Assembly (NCBI RefSeq): GCF_009861505.1
Contig: NZ_WTFT01000017.1
Location: 1-64,000, forward strand
From: Pseudomonas izuensis
Lineage (GTDB): Bacteria; Pseudomonadota; Gammaproteobacteria; Pseudomonadales; Pseudomonadaceae
Length of the DNA: 64,000 bases
Reading direction: 5' to 3'
The notes below the pieces were generated by a model. It saw nothing but the letters and a program-made list of their open reading frames with translations, ran no database searches and was not told where the DNA came from. Shown here piece after piece: positions 25,197 to 33,035 of this stretch. The position numbers and the translations under genes were made by a program. Each line of letters opens with the position of its first letter. The first letter of the stretch is position 1.

Positions 25197-25982
25197 TTAA
25201 AAATGCACCTTCACCAGCAGGCTGGTGGTGCTCTCATTGGTGTCCAGCCGGGTGCTGTCTTCAATGCCGTACTTGTTTTTCCAGTAGCTGTATTCAACGC
25301 CGACATACACCTGTTTCTCCCGCCAGCCCAAGGCCTTGCCCAAGTCGTATTTGACCTGCGGATTGAAGTGCAGGTTGGCGTGATAGGTGCCATGGGAGTT
25401 CTGGTCGTTATCCACGACCCAGTCGATGTAGCCGTCAATCAACAGGCTCGAATTGCCCACTGGCAGGGTGTAGGACCAGGCCGGGGTGATCTGCCAGACA
25501 TCATCGCCGGGACGCGAGCCTTCGGTGTGGCGGTTGTAGAAGTTCAGGGTGAAAAAGTTGAAGCCGGGCACCTTGAGATCAAAACCGGGACCGATCAGGT
25601 AAGCCTCGCTGTCGTCTTCGCCATTCTCGTAGGTCATGGCCAGCAACACGTCCTTGATCGGGCCGAATTCGAAACGGCGGTCGAGGATTTTGCCGAAGGA
25701 GAGGCGCGGGCTGAATTCGCCGTAGTAGGCGTGAACGCCTTTGTTCCGGTCTTGCGCGCCGTTGTAGTAGGTGCTGTCGACGAACAGGAAGTTATCGCCG
25801 TACTTCCAGCGGTCGGCGTGTTCGAAGGTGATCGTCTGCTGGATCGACGGGTTGACCGCGAAATCCTTGCCGTACAGGTAGCTCAGGCTGTTGGTTTGCC
25901 ACAGCAGCAGATCGCCGGCCATGGCCTGACTCGCGGCCAGCAGGCCACCACCCAACAACAGGTTTGTCTGTGTACGAATCAT
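25197..25982 (-). CDS. Tsx-like outer-membrane channel, copy 2
   Basis: This encodes 261 residues, exactly the length of copy 1, and is strongly similar to it along the whole protein (shared AGDLL, YLYGKDF, EFSPRLSFGKI, NFYNRHTEGSRPGD, LLVKVHF). The signal peptide is followed by a beta-barrel with terminal Phe. GGGAG precedes the start at 25982. Substitutions concentrate in predicted loop regions (for example FAGNNSYYG versus NKGVHAYYG), as expected for barrels with diverging substrate selectivity. It lies downstream of the urate permease with a REP pair between. Confidence 0.9.
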   Translation of the reverse strand: MIRTQTNLLLGGGLLAASQAMAGDLLLWQTNSLSYLYGKDFAVNPSIQQTITFEHADRWKYGDNFLFVDSTYYNGAQDRNKGVHAYYGEFSPRLSFGKILDRRFEFGPIKDVLLAMTYENGEDDSEAYLIGPGFDLKVPGFNFFTLNFYNRHTEGSRPGDDVWQITPAWSYTLPVGNSSLLIDGYIDWVVDNDQNSHGTYHANLHFNPQVKYDLGKALGWREKQVYVGVEYSYWKNKYGIEDSTRLDTNESTTSLLVKVHF

Positions 25983-26031
25983 GTGTTGCTCCCTCTTGTT
26001 TTTATTGTTCAAGGCGCAGGAAACCCCAAAC

Positions 26032-26135
26032 CCTGTAGGAGCGAGCCTGCTCGCGATGGTCGTCAACGATTACGCGTGTTATCTGGATAAACGCGGTGTT
26101 CTCGGGTTCATCGCGAGCAGGCTCGCTCCTACAGG
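26032..26135. repeat. REP pair
   Basis: Inverted CTGTAGGAGCGAGCCTGCTCGCGATGG units between the urate permease gene and Tsx-like copy 2. Confidence 0.9.
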
Positions 26136-26151
26136 GGGGGGCGTTTCTGAC

Positions 26152-27510
26152 CTAGTGCGAGTGGGCGTGGCAGTCGTTGACGGCGGCGCGTTCCTTGCCG
26201 CCGAGGATGTTGAACAACAGGTTCAGCGTCAGGGCGCTGAGGGTGGCCATGGCGATGCCGCTGTGGGTGATCGGGCTCATCCATACGGGCAGGTGGGCGA
26301 AAAACTCCGGACGCACTACCGGAATCAGGCCCATGCCGATGCTCACCGCCACCAGCAGCTGGTTGCGGCGGTCACCGATGTCGGCTTCCTGAAGAATCTT
26401 GATGCCGGTGGCGGCCACCATGCCGAACATCGCAATCGCCGCGCCGCCCAGTACCGCTGGCGGAATCGAGGCCACCAGGAACGCCGCTTTGGGCAGCAGG
26501 CTCAGGACGATCAGCAAGCCACCGGCAACGATGGTCACCGAGCGGCAGCGGACCCCGGTCATCTGCACCAAGCCGATGTTCTGGGCGAAGGAGGAGTGGG
26601 TGAAGGTGTTGAAGAAGCCGGCGAAGAACGAGGCGCCGGCATCGCACAGCAAGCCGCGACGCAACAGGCGCGGGCAGACTTCCTGGCCGGTGATCTTGCC
26701 CAGTGCCAGGAACATCCCGGTGGACTCGACGAAAATGATCACTACCACCAGGCACATCGAGAGAATCGGGGCGAGTTCGAATTTGGGCATGCCGAAGTGC
26801 AGTGGGGTGACGAATTGCAGCCATGGCGCATTGGCCATGCCGCTGAGGTCGACCATGCCGATCAGGCCACAGAGCACGTAGCCCAGGCACATGCCGATCA
26901 GTACGGAAATATTGACCCAGAAACCGCGCATGAAACGATGCACCAACAAAATGGTACCCAGCACCAGCGCAGCAATGGTCAGGTAAATCGGGGAACCGAA
27001 TTGCGCGGCCTCAACGCCGCCACCGGCCCAATTCACAGCCACGGGGAACAGCGACAAACCAATCGAGGTGATGACCGTGCCGGTCACCAGCGGCGGGAAG
27101 AAACGTACGACTTTGGACATGAACGGTGCGATGAGCATGCCAAAGAAACCGGCGGCGATGGTGGCGCCGAAGATTCCTTGCAGGCCGATACCGGGCATGC
27201 CGGCCATGGCCACCATGCTGCCGACGGCGGCGAAGCTGGCCCCCATCATCACCGGCATCCGGATGCCCACGGGGCCGATGCCGAGGGATTGGACGATAGT
27301 GGCGATGCCGGCTACCAATAGGTCAGCGTTAATCAGGAAGGCGATTTCTTCACGACTCAGGCCAGCGGCCTGTCCGATGATCAGCGGCACCGCGATGGCT
27401 CCGCCGTACATCAGCAGAACGTGTTGCAGGCCAACCAGGATCAGTTGCAAAAGGGGTAAACGCTGAATGGCGGGTGCGTCGGGGATGCGCGCTTCGGATA
27501 GCTCGGACAT
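26152..27510 (-). CDS. Nucleobase:cation symporter-2, probable urate permease
   Basis: This encodes 452 residues with about 14 membrane segments. It is an NCS2/NAT-family transporter of the xanthine/urate branch: LVGLQHVLLMYGGAIAVPLI in TM1, FVESTGMFLALGKITG in the substrate-binding helix, and QNIGLVQMTGV as the NAT signature. It takes up oxidised purines with a proton or sodium ion. It sits at the distal end of the urate degradation cluster on the same strand, so urate is the likeliest substrate; xanthine is the alternative. Confidence 0.92.
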   Translation of the reverse strand: MSELSEARIPDAPAIQRLPLLQLILVGLQHVLLMYGGAIAVPLIIGQAAGLSREEIAFLINADLLVAGIATIVQSLGIGPVGIRMPVMMGASFAAVGSMVAMAGMPGIGLQGIFGATIAAGFFGMLIAPFMSKVVRFFPPLVTGTVITSIGLSLFPVAVNWAGGGVEAAQFGSPIYLTIAALVLGTILLVHRFMRGFWVNISVLIGMCLGYVLCGLIGMVDLSGMANAPWLQFVTPLHFGMPKFELAPILSMCLVVVIIFVESTGMFLALGKITGQEVCPRLLRRGLLCDAGASFFAGFFNTFTHSSFAQNIGLVQMTGVRCRSVTIVAGGLLIVLSLLPKAAFLVASIPPAVLGGAAIAMFGMVAATGIKILQEADIGDRRNQLLVAVSIGMGLIPVVRPEFFAHLPVWMSPITHSGIAMATLSALTLNLLFNILGGKERAAVNDCHAHSH

Positions 27511-27600
27511 GCAACACCTCGGATCATTTTTATTCTTGTGATTTACAGCTGCAGTGCTGCTGGCAGCTGTTTTCGAATCAGGTGGACCGCGGTGCGGCCA

Positions 27601-27645
27601 TTCGCTGGCAAGCCAGCTCCTACAGGAGCTGGCTTGCCAGCGAAG
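27601..27645. repeat. Compact REP palindrome
   Basis: TTCGCTGGCAAGCCAGCTCCTACAG is directly abutted by its inverse, a 45-base near-perfect hairpin just after the urate hydroxylase stop. It may act as a 3' stabiliser. Confidence 0.88.
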
Positions 27646-27655
27646 CTTTTAACGA

Positions 27656-28957
27656 TTAATTGGTCGGGGCACCCTGAACAATCCAGGCGCCGATCAGGTC
27701 ACGTTCCTGCTGGGTCATCTGCGTGATGTTGCCCAGTGGCATGATCTGGCTGGTGACGGCTTGCGCCTGAATGCGCGCAGCGTTCTGGCGGATCTGCTCG
27801 GGGGTATCGAACATCACGCCGGCCGGAGCCGCGCTGAACAGCGGGCTGGTCGGTTTGGCCGAGTGGCAGACCGCGCAACGCTCTTGAATCACGCTGTGCA
27901 CCTTGTCGAAACCAGGGCCGGCATTGGACGCTTGCGCCGGTGCCGCTGCCGGAGCTTCGGCAGGTTTTGCCTCAGCCGGTTTCAAACCACCGCCCAATGC
28001 CGTTTCCGGCAGCGGCTGGTATTCGATCTTCGCAGGCGCCTTGGCCACTTCCGGGCTGTTCATCGGCGCTGGGCCGGTGACGTAAGCCAGGCTGATCATG
28101 CCCACCGCTGCCACTGGCAGGGTCCAGGCAAACTTGTGGCTGTCGTGACGGGTGTTGAAGTAGTGACGCACCAACACCGCCAGTACCGCGATCCCGGCCA
28201 GGATCAACCAGTTGTACTGGCTGCCGTAGGTGCTCGGGAAGTGGTTGCTGATCATGATGAACAGCACCGGCAAGGTGAAGTAGTTGTTGTGGCGCGAACG
28301 CAGCAGGCCTTTGGCCGGCAGTGCCGGATCCGGCGTGCGGTTCTCGGCAATCGCCGCGACCAGTGCACGTTGCGCCGGCATGATGATGCGGAACACGTTA
28401 CCGACCATGATGGTGCCGATGATCGCGCCGACGTGCAGGTACGCACCACGACCGCTGAACACCTTGCTGAAGCCGTAGGCGGCGCCGATGATCAGGACGA
28501 ACAGGATGAAACCGAGCAGGGCAGGGCGTTTGCCCAGGGCCGAGTCGCAAAGGAAGGAGTAGATGAACCAGCCGATGAACAGCGAGCCGATACCGATGGC
28601 CACGCCTTCAGGGCCGCTCAGGGTGCTGCCCGGAGCCAGCAGGTAGAGCGTCGGGTTGGAGTAGAACACCACGCACAGCAGCGCGATCCCCGACATCCAG
28701 GTGAAATAGGCTTCCCATTTGAACCAGTGCAGGTTGTCCGGCATGGTCGGTGGGGCCAGTTTGTATTTTTCCAGGTGGTAGATGCCGCCGCCGTGGATCG
28801 CCCACAAATCACCGGCCAGACCGCTTTTCGGGTTGACCCGATTGAGGTTGTTTTCCAGCCAGACGAAGTAGAACGACGCGCCGATCCAGGCCACACCGGT
28901 AATCATATGAACCCAGCGCACGCTCAGGTTCAGCCATTCCAACAGATGTGCTTCCAC
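27656..28957 (-). CDS. puuD: Membrane-bound urate hydroxylase PuuD
   Basis: This encodes 433 residues. The N-terminal part has about eight or nine transmembrane helices (urate oxidase N-terminal domain: RWVHMITGVAWIGASFYFVWLE at the start). After an Ala/Pro-rich linker comes a C-terminal cytochrome c domain with the haem motif CAVCH. It oxidises urate to 5-hydroxyisourate and passes electrons to the respiratory chain, replacing the soluble oxygen-dependent uricase. It is the first committed step of this cluster, with HIUase, UraD, PuuE, Alc and AllA encoded alongside. Confidence 0.93.
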   Translation of the reverse strand: MEAHLLEWLNLSVRWVHMITGVAWIGASFYFVWLENNLNRVNPKSGLAGDLWAIHGGGIYHLEKYKLAPPTMPDNLHWFKWEAYFTWMSGIALLCVVFYSNPTLYLLAPGSTLSGPEGVAIGIGSLFIGWFIYSFLCDSALGKRPALLGFILFVLIIGAAYGFSKVFSGRGAYLHVGAIIGTIMVGNVFRIIMPAQRALVAAIAENRTPDPALPAKGLLRSRHNNYFTLPVLFIMISNHFPSTYGSQYNWLILAGIAVLAVLVRHYFNTRHDSHKFAWTLPVAAVGMISLAYVTGPAPMNSPEVAKAPAKIEYQPLPETALGGGLKPAEAKPAEAPAAAPAQASNAGPGFDKVHSVIQERCAVCHSAKPTSPLFSAAPAGVMFDTPEQIRQNAARIQAQAVTSQIMPLGNITQMTQQERDLIGAWIVQGAPTN

Positions 28958-29007
28958 AGTCTTTACCTCTCGCCTGTCACTCTGTTGTCGAGTGATCAGA
29001 CCTTCTC

Positions 29008-29511
29008 TTATTGGTGGGGGGCGAGGATCAAACGCTCATCCTCTTTGAAAAAATGCTCATCGCAGTTATTGCCTGTGCCACTGCGATCAACCACCAGGAA
29101 GTCATCCCGCTTTTCGATCGTCAGCACCGGGTGGTGCCAGACGCCGCGATGGTAATTAATGCCCTGCCTGCCGTTGGTGACGAAGGCGCGGACCAAGCCT
29201 GATACAGGTTCATCGCCAAGTGGCGCGACCACGATCAGAAAGGGGTTGCCGAGCAGCGGTATGAAAGCCTGGCTGCCCAGCGGATGGCGCTCCAGCATGC
29301 TGACGGTCAGCGGCATGTCCTGCGCGTCGGCGCGGAAAATGCTGATGATCGCCTTGTCCTCTGGCGTGGCGGTTTCCACCGTCGCCAGTTTGTGAAAGCG
29401 CATGGTCGAACCGTTGTTGATCATGAAGTGATCGCTGCCGTCGGTTTCGATCACGTCACCGAAAGGGGCGAAGGCTTCTTTGGTCAGCGGTTCAATCGTC
29501 AGTGTGCGCAT
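29008..29511 (-). CDS. allA: Ureidoglycolate lyase
   Basis: This encodes 167 residues, typical for the family. Conserved features include APFGDVIE near the N-terminus, NYHRGVWHHP in the active-site barrel, and a metal-independent cupin-like fold. It splits ureidoglycolate to glyoxylate and urea, the last step of the pathway encoded here. It lies between allantoicase and puuD on the same strand. Confidence 0.94.
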   Translation of the reverse strand: MRTLTIEPLTKEAFAPFGDVIETDGSDHFMINNGSTMRFHKLATVETATPEDKAIISIFRADAQDMPLTVSMLERHPLGSQAFIPLLGNPFLIVVAPLGDEPVSGLVRAFVTNGRQGINYHRGVWHHPVLTIEKRDDFLVVDRSGTGNNCDEHFFKEDERLILAPHQ

Positions 29512-29546
29512 GCTGTTCTTTTCCGAATTCTGTGTTGTGTGGCTTT

Positions 29547-29615
29547 TGTGGGAGCACGGCTTGCCGGCGATGGCGACCTCACTGGCGCCATCGCCAGCAA
29601 GCTGTGCTCCTACAG
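29547..29615. repeat. Short REP pair
   Basis: Inverted TGTGGGAGCACGGCTTGCCGGCGATGGCG units with a tight spacer, between allantoicase and ureidoglycolate lyase genes. Confidence 0.88.
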
Positions 29616-29629
29616 TTTTTCGTTCACTC

Positions 29630-30625
29630 TTATTTAGCGACCTTGCCCAAAACGCGCAGGCGGCTCACACCACCATCCGGGAACACGTTCAGGCGGATGT
29701 GGGTGATCGGGCCCAGCGCCTTGATCTGCTCGGCGAACGTGTGTTCGGCGTGCATTTCCAGTTTCTGGCTTGGCAGCAGTTCGCGCCAGAACAGCGATTG
29801 GGTTTCGATCTGGCTGTCGGTGCCGCCTTTCACGAACGCGCCCTGGATCGAGCAGCTGTCCGGGTAGTTGCCCTTGAAGTGCAGGGTGTCGACGATGACT
29901 TTCTCGACTTCACCGGCATGGCCCAGGGCGACGATCACCCAGTCATTGCCCGGGGTACGACGACGCGCGGTTTCCCAACCGTCGCCCATGTTGATGCCAC
30001 GGCCCGGGTTGAGGATGTTGCTCATGCGGCCGAAGTGCTCATCGGAGCAGGCCAGGGCACGACCGCCGTTCAGGGCTGCCGCGAGGTCGACCTGTTCGTT
30101 GTCGCCGATGGCCGACCAGTCGCGGAACGGCACGCCGTACACACGCAGACGGGCCACGCCGCCATCCGGGTAGATGTTGAAACGCAGGTGGCTGAAGGCC
30201 TGTTCGTTGTTGATTTCGTGGTAGTGGTGGCTGTTGCCTTGCAGCTCGACGGCGGACAGCACTTCAGTCCACTGGGTGTTTTCGTCCGGCTCGCCTTCGG
30301 CCAGGAAGCAGGCTTCCAGGGAAGCCGACGGCGGGAAGTTGCCGGTGAAGAATGAAGTGTCGATGTCAACGCCCTTGATCGAGCCCGGTACGCCCAGGCG
30401 AATCACTGCGCTGTCGAAGCCTTCGAAGCGCTTGCGGCGCGATTCCCAGCCGTCCATCCACTTGCCGTTGTCATCGAACACGCCCTCCTTCCATACGGCC
30501 GGGGTCGGTTGGAACAGACGGTTGGCGTCTGCGAACCAGTCATCGGTGACCGAGATGATTTTGGTGCCCAGGCGGGCGTCGGCCAGGTTGACGAACTTCT
30601 CGAAAGGTACGGCGTAAGCTTTCAT
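29630..30625 (-). CDS. alc: Allantoicase
   Basis: This encodes 331 residues made of two homologous jelly-roll halves. The first half has FPPSASLEACFL and PDGGVARLRVYG, and the second mirrors them with YPDSCSIQGAFV and PDGGVSRLRVLG. It hydrolyses allantoate to ureidoglycolate and urea. The internal duplication is diagnostic of the family. It lies 90 bases after the OHCU decarboxylase gene in the same transcription direction. Confidence 0.96.
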   Translation of the reverse strand: MKAYAVPFEKFVNLADARLGTKIISVTDDWFADANRLFQPTPAVWKEGVFDDNGKWMDGWESRRKRFEGFDSAVIRLGVPGSIKGVDIDTSFFTGNFPPSASLEACFLAEGEPDENTQWTEVLSAVELQGNSHHYHEINNEQAFSHLRFNIYPDGGVARLRVYGVPFRDWSAIGDNEQVDLAAALNGGRALACSDEHFGRMSNILNPGRGINMGDGWETARRRTPGNDWVIVALGHAGEVEKVIVDTLHFKGNYPDSCSIQGAFVKGGTDSQIETQSLFWRELLPSQKLEMHAEHTFAEQIKALGPITHIRLNVFPDGGVSRLRVLGKVAK

Positions 30626-30715
30626 TCTTCTTGTCTGCCTTTAAATAAGTGGCTTGGGATGCTCTCAGGGCCCTGGGCGTGTTCGGCGTTCTTGAGCACG
30701 CTCGGGCCAGGATCG

Positions 30716-31231
30716 CTATAGGGTCAGTAATCGGAACAGGGCGATCTTGTTGATCTCCGCCAGCGCGCATTTGAACTCGGTGTCGACCGGGTTATGGATG
30801 CGCGTTTCGAACGCTGCGAGGATCTGATGCCGGTTGCTGCCTTTTACCGCCATGATGAAGGGAAACTTGAACTTGGCCTTGTAGGCGTCGTTCAGCTCGG
30901 TGAAGCGCTGGAACTCTTCGGCCGTGCATTGGTGAATACCGGCGCCAGCCTGTTCATTCGTGCTGGCTTCGGTCAATTGGCCCTGGACGGCGGCTTTGCC
31001 GGCCAGGTCCGGGTGAGCGTTGATCAGTGCCAGCTGACTGGCGTGATCGGCGCTCAACAGGATGTCGCTCATGCGTTGGTGCAGGGTTTCGATCTGGTCG
31101 ATCGAAGCATCCTGGCCCAGCTCGAAGGCCTTTTCGGCCACCCATGGCGAATGTTCGTAGATATCGGCGAACACGCTGACGAAGGCGTCGCGGCTCAGGG
31201 TCGAGGGTTTGATCGATTGAAAGGTGCTCAT
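30716..31231 (-). CDS. uraD: OHCU decarboxylase UraD
   Basis: This encodes 171 residues, all-helical. The family signatures NAHPDLAGKAA (71-81, catalytic H73) and KFPFIMAVKG (122-131) are present. It decarboxylates 2-oxo-4-hydroxy-4-carboxy-5-ureidoimidazoline to S-allantoin, following HIUase. Its ATG overlaps the puuE stop by 4 bases, so the two are translationally coupled. Confidence 0.95.
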   Translation of the reverse strand: MSTFQSIKPSTLSRDAFVSVFADIYEHSPWVAEKAFELGQDASIDQIETLHQRMSDILLSADHASQLALINAHPDLAGKAAVQGQLTEASTNEQAGAGIHQCTAEEFQRFTELNDAYKAKFKFPFIMAVKGSNRHQILAAFETRIHNPVDTEFKCALAEINKIALFRLLTL

Positions 31232-32154
31232 TTGGCAGCCCCTTGGTACGGGTGGGTTTCCTGCCAGTGGCGCGCGATGTCAACGCGACGGCTGAACCAC
31301 ACCTGTTCATGACTTTTAGCGTATTCGATAAAGCGCTTGAGCGAGGCCAGACGCGCCGGACGGCCGATCAGGCGGCAGTGCAGGCCGATCGACAGCATCT
31401 TCGGGGCTTCGGCGCCCTCGGCGTAGAGCACGTCGAACGCGTCCTTGAGGTATTCGAAGAAATCGTCGCCCTTATTGAAGCCCTGGACCTGGGTGAAGCG
31501 CATGTCGTTGGTGTCCAGGGTGTACGGGATCACCAGGTGCGGCTTGCCGGTCGGGTTGTTCGGTTCCCAGTAGGGCAGGTCGTCGTCGTAGGTGTCGCTG
31601 TCGTAGAGGAAACCGCCTTCTTCCATCACCAGGCGACGGGTGTTCGGGCCGGTGCGGCCGGTGTACCAGCCCAGCGGGCGTTCGCCAGTGATTTCGGTGA
31701 GGATGCGGATCGCTTCGAGCATGTGCTCGCGCTCCTGGGCTTCGTCCATGTACTGGTAGTCGATCCAGCGGTAGCCGTGGCTGCAGATCTCGTGACCGGC
31801 ATCGACCATGGCGCGAATCACGTCCGGATGACGCTGGGCGGCCATGGCCACGGCGAAGATGGTCAGTGGAATGTCGAATTCCTTGAACAGCTTGAGGATC
31901 CGCCAGACGCCGGCGCGGCTGCCATACTCGTAAAGGGATTCCATGCTCATGTTGCGCGCGCCTTGCAGCGGCTGCGCCGAGACCATTTCCGAGAGGAAGG
32001 CTTCTGATTCCTTGTCGCCGTGCAGGATATTGCGCTCGCCACCTTCTTCGTAATTGAGCACGAAGGACAGCGCGATGCGAGCATTGCCCGGCCAGTGTGG
32101 GTGCGGAGGGTTACTGCCGTAACCGGTCAGGTCGCGTGGGTAGTCAGCGCTCAC
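31228..32154 (-). CDS. puuE: Allantoinase PuuE (polysaccharide-deacetylase fold)
   Basis: This encodes 308 residues starting at a GTG (32154) preceded by AAGGAAG; this gives the SADYPRDLTGYG N-terminus usual for the family, while longer frames reach into the promoter. Unlike classical zinc allantoinases it belongs to the NodB/polysaccharide deacetylase superfamily. SFVLNYEEGGERN, AGHEICSHGYRW and GWYTGRTGPN are visible. It hydrolyses allantoin to allantoate. It heads the puuE-uraD-alc-allA-puuD run, with a TTGTATACAA palindrome 86 bases upstream. Confidence 0.95.
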   Translation of the reverse strand: MSADYPRDLTGYGSNPPHPHWPGNARIALSFVLNYEEGGERNILHGDKESEAFLSEMVSAQPLQGARNMSMESLYEYGSRAGVWRILKLFKEFDIPLTIFAVAMAAQRHPDVIRAMVDAGHEICSHGYRWIDYQYMDEAQEREHMLEAIRILTEITGERPLGWYTGRTGPNTRRLVMEEGGFLYDSDTYDDDLPYWEPNNPTGKPHLVIPYTLDTNDMRFTQVQGFNKGDDFFEYLKDAFDVLYAEGAEAPKMLSIGLHCRLIGRPARLASLKRFIEYAKSHEQVWFSRRVDIARHWQETHPYQGAAK

Positions 32155-32238
32155 TGCAGTCTTCCTTCTTATTCGTGGTAGCAGATTGTGTGGCGCGCCT
32201 GAATGGGGATGGCAGGCTGGCGTCACAGCGATGGGCTG

Positions 32239-32250
32239 ATTGTATACAAC
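32239..32250. promoter_or_regulatory. Purine-regulon operator candidate, puuE side
   Basis: ATTGTATACAAC with a perfect TTGTATACAA core (32240-32249). The same core occurs in the operator of GntR from Bacillus subtilis. It lies 86 bases before the puuE start. Confidence 0.6.
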
Positions 32251-32444
32251 TTTATATTCACTTTGTAAGCCTGATTTTTTGCATTTTTCGCTAACGGTCA
32301 TCTTCGCGTGCTATCGGGAGGAGCTTGCAAGAAATTTGCCTGGTTGGTCAGCTAATGGCTGCGAGGTTCAGATTCCTGGCGCTTTCGCCGTAAATCGCCT
32401 GGAAATCCCTGGGTGGCGGGGAGGGTCGTAAAAATGTCGCTTTT

Positions 32445-32456
32445 ATTGTGTACAAT
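32445..32456. promoter_or_regulatory. Purine-regulon operator candidate, hiuH side
   Basis: ATTGTGTACAAT, one mismatch from the puuE-side palindrome, 131 bases before the hiuH start. Confidence 0.58.
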
Positions 32457-32586
32457 TTTTTTGAAAAATGTCTTAATCAATCGCTCGCCGCAGCTTTTCG
32501 TGTTCTGAAACGGTGCGGTCTCCTTTTAACTGACTTCGGGAGGCGCGAGGTCTGACTGCTTCCATGCAGGCAGGCGCGCAGAATCA

Positions 32587-32940
32587 ATGGGACGTTTGAC
32601 TACACACGTTTTGGACGCTGCACACGGTTGCCCGGGCAGCTCGATCAAGGTCGAGCTGTACCGCGTTGAAGGATCGCACCTGGAATTGGTCGCCACTGCG
32701 ACAACCAACGGCGATGGCCGTGTCGATGCACCGCTGCTGCAGGGTGATGACTACCGCACCGGTGTCTATCAGGTTCAGTTTCATGCGGGCGACTACTACC
32801 GCGCCCGTGGGGTCCAGTTGCCGGAGCCTGCGTTCCTGGATGTCGTGGTGCTGCGTTTCGGCATCTCGGCGGAACAGGATCACTACCACGTGCCGCTACT
32901 GATTTCGCCCTACAGCTATTCCACGTACCGCGGCAGCTGA
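32587..32940 (+). CDS. 5-hydroxyisourate hydrolase (HIUase)
   Basis: This encodes 117 residues, cytoplasmic form without signal peptide. It is a transthyretin-like protein with the catalytic set H7 (LTTHVLD), R45, H101 (HYHVPLL) and the C-terminal YRGS tetrapeptide that separates HIUases from transthyretins. It hydrolyses 5-hydroxyisourate, the PuuD product, to OHCU, the UraD substrate. It is transcribed alone, divergent from puuE, and followed by a strong terminator. Confidence 0.96.
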   Translation: MGRLTTHVLDAAHGCPGSSIKVELYRVEGSHLELVATATTNGDGRVDAPLLQGDDYRTGVYQVQFHAGDYYRARGVQLPEPAFLDVVVLRFGISAEQDHYHVPLLISPYSYSTYRGS

Positions 32941-32999
32941 TCCCCCAAGCAGCTGCCTCACCCTGGAAGCGACTGCGCATATAGCTTCTTTGGTCTTTC

Positions 33000-33025
33000 G
33001 CCCGCTCACACTGCGGGCTTTTTTT
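33000..33025 (+). terminator. Rho-independent terminator of the HIUase gene
   Basis: GCCCGC, a 7-base loop, GCGGGC, then seven T. It ends the HIUase transcript just before the convergent unknown gene. Confidence 0.88.
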
Positions 33026-33035
33026 CGCGCCGTGC

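Larger units (their letters stand above)
32155..32586. promoter_or_regulatory. puuE-hiuH divergent control region
   Basis: These 432 AT-rich bases lie between divergent puuE and hiuH. They hold two GntR-type palindromes about 200 bases apart (separate entries), one near each gene. I see no real coding frame here. Confidence 0.6.

Noticed and set aside
25981..27321. Plus-strand frame of 446 codons opposite the urate permease
   Set aside because: It runs through a REP pair and is His/Gly/Gln-rich as expected for the complement of a membrane-protein gene.
27761..29155. Plus-strand frame of 464 codons opposite puuD
   Set aside because: Antisense to a well-supported gene with haem motif; no start site or family pattern.
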